Below are positions 1 to 5,689 of a stretch of 6,354 nt of DNA, piece by piece; within the stretch, counting starts at the first letter, position 1; each line of letters opens with the position of its first letter. The position numbers and the translations under genes are program-made. The notes below the pieces were generated by a model. The model worked only from the letters and a program-made list of their open reading frames with translations, had not been told where the DNA came from and made no database searches. The stretch is from Acidimicrobiia bacterium. Its GTDB lineage: Bacteria > Actinomycetota > Acidimicrobiia > Spongiisociales > ZC4RG35. Location: the NCBI GenBank assembly GCA_017577575.1, contig PKRG01000043.1:1-6354 (forward strand). The letters are read 5' to 3'.

Positions 1-5
1 GACGC

Positions 6-434
6 GTGGCGGAGACGTGGATCGAGGTCGCCAACCGGCAGCCCGGGCCCTCCCCGGAACCGCCACCCCGAACAGGGAAGGGCTCGTCGAAAGCGGCATG
101 GGCGGAGTACGCCCGCCAGCTCGGTCACACCGTCACCGACAAGATGACTCGCGCCGAGATCATCCGGCTCGCCGATTCGGGGCCCGCACCCGGGCCGAAC
201 CGGCAAGCCCTCGAGGTGGCAATCAGAGCTTTGGCCACAGGTCCAGAGCACGCCGCAGAAGTGCAAGCCTGCCGGCATCTCGCCGACCAGGTCGACGAGG
301 TGCTTGCCCGGGGAGGCTTCGACGAGAAAGCGTGGCGGGAGTACCGGCTCGCGTTGAAGTCGCTTCGGGAGGCAGTTGCGGATGGTGACTCTGATCCAAT
401 CCAGGAAGCCATCGAGCGGCTACGGGACGGCTGA
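6..434 (+). CDS. Putative terminase small subunit (possibly 5'-partial)
   Basis: About 142 residues, probably the DNA-recognition subunit of the packaging motor, which would bind the phage packaging site and hand DNA to the large subunit. The main support is position: it lies directly upstream of, and overlaps, the large terminase gene. Residues 1-25 are Pro-rich and probably disordered. Residues 28-57 (SKAAWAEYARQLG, then TRAEIIRLAD) look like a small SAP- or Lsr2-like helix-turn-helix DNA-binding unit. Residues 67-140 are predicted helical and acidic, as in the oligomerising C-terminal half of actinophage small terminases. The GTG at 6 is the first start visible, but the frame is open to the left edge, so the true start may lie outside the window. 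No ribosome binding site can be judged. Small terminases diverge fast, so the name rests on context plus general architecture; another small DNA-binding protein is possible. Confidence 0.6.
   Translation: MAETWIEVANRQPGPSPEPPPRTGKGSSKAAWAEYARQLGHTVTDKMTRAEIIRLADSGPAPGPNRQALEVAIRALATGPEHAAEVQACRHLADQVDEVLARGGFDEKAWREYRLALKSLREAVADGDSDPIQEAIERLRDG
367..372 (+). promoter_or_regulatory. Ribosome binding site for the large terminase
   Basis: GGGAGG lies 9 bases before the ATG at 382, inside the 3' end of the small terminase gene. It decides the start choice: TTG 376 is too close to it, and ATG 445, just after the upstream stop, has only weak purine sequence before it. Confidence 0.5.
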
Positions 435-1857
435 ACCGAAGTACATGACACCGCGGACCCCCTCGCGTCCGACGAGGGGCCACGAAGTGGCGAGGATCGC
501 TGAGGCGCTCGGCCAGCCGTTCATGCCGTGGCAGCAGCATTGGGCGCTCGTGGTCGGCGAGATGGTCCAGGACGAGGAGACCGGTATCTGGGTGCCGGCG
601 TACCCGGAGGCGTTCGCCACGGTGATGCGCCAGCAGGGAAAGACGCTCTGGGTCCTATCCGAGGAACTGCATCGGGCCATTCTCCACCAGGCGTACGACG
701 GCAAGCCGCAAGCGATCGCCTACTCCGGCCAGTCCGGGTCGATGGCCCGCCAGAAGTTCCGCAAGGAGCACTGGCCGATGATCAACGCTTCCCCGACGAT
801 CAGGCGCCTAGTCAAGAGGCCCCGCTTCGCCGCAGAGGACACCGGCATCGACTTCAAGACCGGAGCCATCTTGACGATCTGGTCGACGGCGGCCGAGTCC
901 GGCCACTCTCTCACCGTCGATCTTGTCTGCATGGACGAGATCTGGGCGGACACCGACGACCGGAGAGAGCAGGCTGCCCGGCCGGCGATGGCGACACGCC
1001 ACGACTCGCAGAAGCTTCTGGCGTCCACCGCCGGCACCGAGAGATCCACGTTTTACCTGCGCAAGCAAGCGGCGGGTAGAGCCGCGGTGACCGAAGGCCG
1101 CACCGAAGGCATCGCTTATCTGGAGTTCGCCTTCGCCGAGGACGACGATCCCGAGGACCCTCGCACCTGGTGGGCGAACATGCCGGCCCTCGGGTACACC
1201 ATCAGCGAACGGACAGTCCAGGCGGCACTCGAGGAGATGCGTGGCGAAGACGGGGACCTCTCCGAGTTCAAGCGGGCATGGGGGAACGTGACGACGAGAT
1301 CGGGCGGTGCACGAGTGATCCCAGAGGCCATGTGGCTCGCCGTCTGCGACCCGGACGCCGCCCCGGCTGGCCGGCTTGTCATCGCGGCCGACGCCGCACC
1401 CGACCAGTCGTCGGCGTCGATCGCCGTCGTCGACCACGAGCTCACCTGCGAGCTGATCGACAACCGGGACGGCACCGGCTGGGTCCTCGACCGGCTCGAA
1501 GCGCTGCATTACCGCTGGCAAGCCGATGTCGTCCTCGACGTCGGCGGCCCCCTCGGCTACCTCGCCTCCCAACTGGAGCAGCGAGGCGTGACGGTGGCCA
1601 AGTTCAACACCCGCGAGGTCACCCACTCGGCGGCGGCGTTCATGGAACGGCTCGCCGACCGGCGCCTCACCATCCGGCCCCATCAGAAGCTCAACGCCGC
1701 GGCGGAAGGTGCTATCAAGCGGCCGGTTGGGGACGGCTGGACGTGGTCCCGGAAGTCGACCACCGCCGACATTTCACCCTTGGTCGCCGTGACGCTCGGT
1801 GTGGGCTGGCATCTCCTGTCGGCCCCCGAGGACGACCTCGTCGCCATCCTCGTCTAG
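382..1857 (+). CDS. terL: Terminase large subunit (packaging ATPase and nuclease)
   Basis: A 491-residue motor protein that pumps genome DNA into the prohead through the portal using ATP and cuts the concatemer. Numbering is from ATG 382. The N-terminal part has the GHEVARIAEALGQPFMPWQ stretch typical of actinophage TerL. The Walker A loop is RQQGKT at 83-88 (Lys87), Walker B is LVCMDE ending in Asp185-Glu186, and the coupling motif is LLASTAGT at 212-219. The RNase H-like nuclease domain follows, with likely metal-binding acids Asp337 (IAADAAPD), Asp386 (VVLDVGGP) and Asp463 (TADISPLVAVTLG). Length and motif order are normal and the gene looks intact. It overlaps the small subunit gene by 53 bases, which suggests coupled translation. 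ATG 382 is preferred for its ribosome binding site; ATG 445 would remove 21 unconserved-looking residues and cannot be excluded. The motif set makes the identity firm. Confidence 0.95.
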   Translation: MVTLIQSRKPSSGYGTAEPKYMTPRTPSRPTRGHEVARIAEALGQPFMPWQQHWALVVGEMVQDEETGIWVPAYPEAFATVMRQQGKTLWVLSEELHRAILHQAYDGKPQAIAYSGQSGSMARQKFRKEHWPMINASPTIRRLVKRPRFAAEDTGIDFKTGAILTIWSTAAESGHSLTVDLVCMDEIWADTDDRREQAARPAMATRHDSQKLLASTAGTERSTFYLRKQAAGRAAVTEGRTEGIAYLEFAFAEDDDPEDPRTWWANMPALGYTISERTVQAALEEMRGEDGDLSEFKRAWGNVTTRSGGARVIPEAMWLAVCDPDAAPAGRLVIAADAAPDQSSASIAVVDHELTCELIDNRDGTGWVLDRLEALHYRWQADVVLDVGGPLGYLASQLEQRGVTVAKFNTREVTHSAAAFMERLADRRLTIRPHQKLNAAAEGAIKRPVGDGWTWSRKSTTADISPLVAVTLGVGWHLLSAPEDDLVAILV

Positions 1858-1861
1858 GAGG
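1856..1861 (+). promoter_or_regulatory. Ribosome binding site for the portal gene
   Basis: A perfect AGGAGG, 5 bases before ATG 1867. It shares its first two bases with the TAG stop codon of the large terminase (1855-1857), so ribosomes ending TerL sit on the portal start signal. This fixes the portal start. Confidence 0.8.
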
Positions 1862-1866
1862 TTCCG

Positions 1867-3282
1867 ATGCTTGAGCTGTTGATCGCCGCCATCCTGGGCG
1901 GCGGGGCCGTCGCCGGCGCCCAATACCTCGGATCGAAGCGGATCGGAGCCGCCAAACCCGCCGGAGATCTCCGGGGGTCCTCGACGGTACTGGGTCACAT
2001 TCCCCTCGTCGCGTCCAAGGGACTCCAGCGATACGCCACCTATCGGGGGATCTTCCTCACGAATCCCTGGGTCTATTCGGCCGTCACGAAGCTCGCCCAG
2101 GACCTCGCCCGCCTCCCCACGCACGTCTACGCCCTCGACGAAGCCGGCGAACGTAGACGGGTCCGTTCCGACGTCCCCACCCGGGGCCCGAGGTCGGCGG
2201 CCATGCAGCTTGACTGGATCCTCCACCATCCGGTCGGCCTCTCCCAGTTCGCTTTCTGGCGGGGTCTGATGATCGACCGGCTGATCTACGGCAACGCCCT
2301 CGCCGAGATCATCCGCGGCAGCTCGACCTCCGCCGGCATCGAAGGCCTCCAGCGGATCCGCTGGCGGAACGTCGCCTGGGTCGAGGAGGACGCCGACGGC
2401 CTCCCCCTCTACTACGAGATCCGGAAGGGAAAGAACCCCTATGGCACGACCAGGCGGATCGGCCCCGACGACGTCATCCATTTCGGCCGGGGCGTCGACC
2501 CGGAGAACCCCTGCGCCCCCTCCCCGCTGGAGTCTGCCCAGCACACCATCGCCCTCTATGAGGCGGTCGTCCGGCATCTCAAGGCGTACTTTGAGAACGC
2601 CGCCCGACCCTCCGGCCACATCGAGGTCGACGGCAACCTCACCGCCGACCGGGCCCGGGAGATCCGGAAGATGCTGGAGGAGGTCTACACCTCTCCCGAG
2701 AACGCCGGCAAGATCCTCGTCACCTCCGGCAAATGGCAGACGACGTCGGAGTCGCCCGAACATTCCGAGGTCGTTGAGCTGATCCGCCTCTCCCGGGAGG
2801 AGGTCGCCGCCATCTACTCGGTGCCGCCTCCGGTCCTCGGGATCCTCGACCGGGCGATCATGGCCAACGTCAAGGAGTTGCGGGCCCAGTACGTCCGCGA
2901 GGCGGTGGGGCCGTGGACGACCGAGCTGGAGTCCGAACTGATGTCCCAGCTCGTTGAGCCGGTGCCGTCCTGGCGCGGCCTGTTCGTCGAATTCCTCCTG
3001 GCCGAACAGCTGCGGCCCGACCTTGAGGCGCGGGCGGATGTCCACCAGAAAATGCGGCACCTGGAGTCGATCGACGAGCAACGGCGCCAGGAGAACCTGC
3101 CGCCGCTCAACATCCCCGGCGCCTCCGATGTGCCGTGGGTCGCCTCCGGCGCGATGCCTCTGTCAGCTTTCCGTGAGGGGTCGGCATTCATGCAGGAAGC
3201 CGCCCGGGCCTACGGCCGGCGGCTCGCGGAAGCGGCCCTGAGCCCAAACGGTCACCACGAACCCGAGGAGGCCATCCTGTGA
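1867..3282 (+). CDS. Portal protein, HK97 family
   Basis: A 471-residue protein expected to form the dodecameric ring at one capsid vertex, the channel for DNA and docking point for terminase and the head-tail connector. Recognised by the phage portal pattern: NPWVYSAVTKLAQDLARLPTHVY at residues 66-88, the YGNALAEIIR region at 141-150, DDVIHFGRG at 201-209, a segment before AARPSGHI at 245-252, and the signature VPPPVLGILDRAIMANVKEL at 319-338, followed by the helical stem/crown region ending in ESELMSQLV. Length is normal for the family. The first 22 residues are strongly hydrophobic (LELLIAAILGGGAVAGAQYLG), odd for a portal and resembling a membrane segment. The start is well supported by AGGAGG. 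It lies 9 bases after TerL and overlaps the protease gene by 4 bases at its end, as expected for equal operon expression. Confidence 0.93.
   Translation: MLELLIAAILGGGAVAGAQYLGSKRIGAAKPAGDLRGSSTVLGHIPLVASKGLQRYATYRGIFLTNPWVYSAVTKLAQDLARLPTHVYALDEAGERRRVRSDVPTRGPRSAAMQLDWILHHPVGLSQFAFWRGLMIDRLIYGNALAEIIRGSSTSAGIEGLQRIRWRNVAWVEEDADGLPLYYEIRKGKNPYGTTRRIGPDDVIHFGRGVDPENPCAPSPLESAQHTIALYEAVVRHLKAYFENAARPSGHIEVDGNLTADRAREIRKMLEEVYTSPENAGKILVTSGKWQTTSESPEHSEVVELIRLSREEVAAIYSVPPPVLGILDRAIMANVKELRAQYVREAVGPWTTELESELMSQLVEPVPSWRGLFVEFLLAEQLRPDLEARADVHQKMRHLESIDEQRRQENLPPLNIPGASDVPWVASGAMPLSAFREGSAFMQEAARAYGRRLAEAALSPNGHHEPEEAIL
3265..3270 (+). promoter_or_regulatory. Ribosome binding site for the head protease
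   Basis: GAGGAG, 8 bases before the GTG at 3279, lying within the last codons of the portal gene. With the GTGA start/stop overlap (3279-3282) it points to translational coupling and supports the GTG start. Confidence 0.65.
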
Positions 3283-4379
3283 AATACGACCGGATCATCG
3301 CCTACGCCCTCAGCACGCCCTGGGCGATCCGCCCCGAAGCCCTCGGCGCGATCCTGGACGTCCTCCAGATCCGCGCCGCCGGCGGCAGGTACACCGACGA
3401 GGAGCTCGTCGAGCGTCTTGAGGCCGCCCGGGCACAGAACGGCGAACGGGCCGGTGGCCGCACCCGGGGCTCCGTCGCTGTGGTGCCGCTGTACGGGCCG
3501 ATCTTCCCGAAAGCGAACCTGTTCACCGAGGTCTCCGGGGCGACGTCACTGTCGACCTTCGCGGCGACGCTACGCCGGCTGGACGCCGACCCCCAGATCG
3601 CCCACATCGTCCTCGACGTCGACTCCCCGGGCGGGTCGGTCGAGCTGGTCCCCGAAACCGCCGACCTGATCCGCCGGCTCAAGACACCGACGACGGCGGT
3701 CGCCAACGCCGAGGCGGCGTCCGCCGCGTACTGGATCGCCTCCCAGGCCGACGAGCTGGTCGTCACCCCCTCCGGTTCGGTCGGCTCGATCGGGGTGTGG
3801 ACCGCGCATGAGGACTGGTCGGTCCACGAAGCCAACCGGGGCGTCCGGACGACCCTGATCTCGGCCGGAAAATACAAGGTCGAAGGTCACCCCTTCGCCC
3901 CACTCGACGACGAAGCCCGCGCGGCGATCCAGGCCGACGTCGACGCCTACTACGACATGTTCGTCAACGCCGTCGCCAGCGGCCGAGGCGTGTCCGCCCA
4001 GGACGTCAGCGGCGGATTCGGCGAAGGCCGCATGGTCCTCGCTCGGGACGCCGTCCGCCAGGGGATGGCCGACCGGGTCGCCACCCTCGAGGAGGTCGTC
4101 GCCGACGCCGCCCGAGGCACCCGCCGACCCCGCAACCTCGTCGGCTGGCGCGGCGAACCGGATCCGGAGGCGACCCCGCCGACGGAGGCCGCCCCAACGG
4201 GCGAGGTCCGGATCGAGGTCAACACACCCGCCGCAGCTGAGAACACCGAAGCCGAGATCCCGGCGGAACGGCTCCGGCTCCTCGGCCGCGGCAAGGTCAG
4301 GGAGCTGTTCGGCCTTCGGGCCGACGACTCGACGGTGCCCGCCCTCGCGGGCGGCGAGACAAGAAAGGAGGAGCAATGA
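3279..4379 (+). CDS. S49-family (SppA/ClpP-like) head maturation protease
   Basis: A 366-residue serine protease expected to act inside the prohead, cutting the capsid protein's N-terminal delta region before DNA packaging. The S49 fold is visible from about residue 63 to 272: GSVAVVPLYGPI at 64-75, the DSPGGSV oxyanion-hole segment at 115-121, the likely nucleophile Ser148 in AEAASAAYWIAS, SVGSIGVW at 167-174, and the likely general base Lys200 in ISAGKYKVEGHPFAPL, followed by DAVRQGMADRVATLEEV. So it uses a Ser-Lys dyad, like lambda C and SppA. No signal peptide is evident, unlike cellular SppA, which fits an intra-capsid enzyme. Residues 283-366 form a Pro-, Ala- and Glu-rich tail outside the catalytic fold. 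The start is GTG in a 4-base overlap with the portal stop, and the end overlaps the capsid start by 4 bases. Position between portal and capsid is the classic one. Family is clear; the substrate is inferred from context. Confidence 0.92.
   Translation: MKYDRIIAYALSTPWAIRPEALGAILDVLQIRAAGGRYTDEELVERLEAARAQNGERAGGRTRGSVAVVPLYGPIFPKANLFTEVSGATSLSTFAATLRRLDADPQIAHIVLDVDSPGGSVELVPETADLIRRLKTPTTAVANAEAASAAYWIASQADELVVTPSGSVGSIGVWTAHEDWSVHEANRGVRTTLISAGKYKVEGHPFAPLDDEARAAIQADVDAYYDMFVNAVASGRGVSAQDVSGGFGEGRMVLARDAVRQGMADRVATLEEVVADAARGTRRPRNLVGWRGEPDPEATPPTEAAPTGEVRIEVNTPAAAENTEAEIPAERLRLLGRGKVRELFGLRADDSTVPALAGGETRKEEQ
4364..4371 (+). promoter_or_regulatory. Strong ribosome binding site for the major capsid gene
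   Basis: AAAGGAGG, the best match to the anti-Shine-Dalgarno consensus in the window, ends 4 bases before ATG 4376. It lies within the last codons of the protease. The strength fits the need for hundreds of capsid copies per particle against few protease copies. Confidence 0.8.
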
Positions 4380-5689
4380 CCGCTCCCGCAATGCTGGAGA
4401 GTGATCTCCGGCAACTGAACGAGGAAATCCGCCGCCTCGACGCAGAGGCGGACGCCAAGCACCAGGCGGCGGACAAGATGGTCGAGGAGATGCGCGCCGA
4501 GGGGAAGAACCCCCTCCTCGACAAGGACGCGTTCGACAAGGTCGACGCGGCCTACCGGGAAGCGGACGAGCTGCGTGAGCAGGCGTCCCAGCTGCGGCAG
4601 CGCCGCGAGCGCCTCCTCGGCCGGATCGACTCCGCCCCCACCCGGCCGACCAAGGCCCCGGGCTGGCGCGGTGCCACCAATCGGCTGATCGAGTCCGAGG
4701 GCTACCGCCGCCTCAAGGAGGCCGGCGTGTTCGAATCGGGCGCCGCCCAGGCCGGCATCGAGATCGCCGCGGGTGAGGTCGTCAGCCGCGACGAGGCGCT
4801 GCGGATGCTCCAGGCCGGCTTCGGGTCCGGCATGCGCGCCGCCACCGCCGACGTCGAGGACATGGTCGCCCCCGACCTGCGGCTCGTGCCGCCGGTGGAG
4901 ACCCCGGTCCGTCAGATCCGGGTGACCCAGCTGGTGAACGTCACCACCACCGACTCGGACCAGGTGGACTACGTCCGTCAGACCAAGCGGGACGACTCGG
5001 CCGCCGAGACCGCGCCCGGGGACGCCTACGGTGAAGCCGACTACGAGTTCGAAGCGAGGCAGGCGCCGGTGCGTGACATCGGCCACTTCGCTCCGGTGCA
5101 CCGCCGCAACCTCGCCGACGAAGGCCAGATCCGCGGCGTGATCGAAGGCCAGCTGGCCTACGGCGTGGAGGCCCGCCTCGAGACTCAGATCGTGTCCGGC
5201 GACGGCTCGAGCGAAAACCTCGAGGGCATCCTGGAGACCGACGGCATCGGGTCGATCGTCCGCAACGTGTCCTCGCCGGTCGAGTCCCGCCTCGAAGCGA
5301 TCCACCGCGGCATCACCGCCGTCCGTCTGGGGCTGTTCATGGAGCCCGACGCCATCGGCATCCACCCCTCCGACTACGAGGCCTGCGTGTTCGAGAAAGG
5401 CTCCGACGGGCAGTACCTCCTCGGGCCCGCCTCGCAGCAGACCAGCCGCACGATCTGGGGCTTCCCCACCTCGATCACCACGGCGTTCCCGGAGGGTACG
5501 AGCCTGGTGGGCAACTACCGGCTCGGCGCCACCCTGTACCTCCGGTCGGGTGTGGCCCTGCGAGCCAGCGACAGCCACAGCGACTTCTTCACGAAGCGAA
5601 TGGTGGCGATCCTCGCCGAGCTGCGCGCCGCGTTCGCGGTGCCGCTGCCCGAGGCGTTCGCTGCGGTCCACCTGGACGGTTCGAGCTGA
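4376..5689 (+). CDS. Major capsid protein, HK97 fold
   Basis: A 437-residue shell protein. Residues about 6-84 form a charged, heptad-like coiled coil (LESDLRQLNEEIRRLDAEAD through LRQRRERLLGRI), which matches the scaffolding delta domain of HK97-type capsids. A linker with Pro and Thr follows (87-98), then the HK97 fold: VAPDLRLVPPVETPVRQI at 164-181, the E-loop region around 190-225, the YGVEARLETQIVSGDGSSENLEGIL block at 262-286, WGFPTSITTAFPEGTSLVGNY at 361-381, and the end pattern FFTKRMVAILAELRAAFAVPLPEAFAAVHL. No separate scaffold gene is present, so the N-terminal domain probably does that job and is removed by the upstream protease; the exact cleavage site cannot be read from the sequence. 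The ATG is in an ATGA overlap with the protease stop and has the strongest ribosome binding site here. Length is normal for a delta-domain-bearing capsid. Confidence 0.95.
   Translation: MTAPAMLESDLRQLNEEIRRLDAEADAKHQAADKMVEEMRAEGKNPLLDKDAFDKVDAAYREADELREQASQLRQRRERLLGRIDSAPTRPTKAPGWRGATNRLIESEGYRRLKEAGVFESGAAQAGIEIAAGEVVSRDEALRMLQAGFGSGMRAATADVEDMVAPDLRLVPPVETPVRQIRVTQLVNVTTTDSDQVDYVRQTKRDDSAAETAPGDAYGEADYEFEARQAPVRDIGHFAPVHRRNLADEGQIRGVIEGQLAYGVEARLETQIVSGDGSSENLEGILETDGIGSIVRNVSSPVESRLEAIHRGITAVRLGLFMEPDAIGIHPSDYEACVFEKGSDGQYLLGPASQQTSRTIWGFPTSITTAFPEGTSLVGNYRLGATLYLRSGVALRASDSHSDFFTKRMVAILAELRAAFAVPLPEAFAAVHLDGSS

Noticed and set aside
808..1683. 291-codon minus-strand frame opposite the large terminase gene
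   Set aside because: Shadow of TerL codons, no domain pattern, no convincing ribosome binding site.
1170..1874. 234-codon + strand frame overlapping the end of the large terminase
   Set aside because: Arg/Pro/Gly-rich out-of-frame translation of the TerL nuclease domain.
1774..3081. 435-codon minus-strand frame opposite the portal gene
   Set aside because: Low-complexity Gly, Asp, Leu and Arg composition, no motif, and fully opposite a recognised portal protein.
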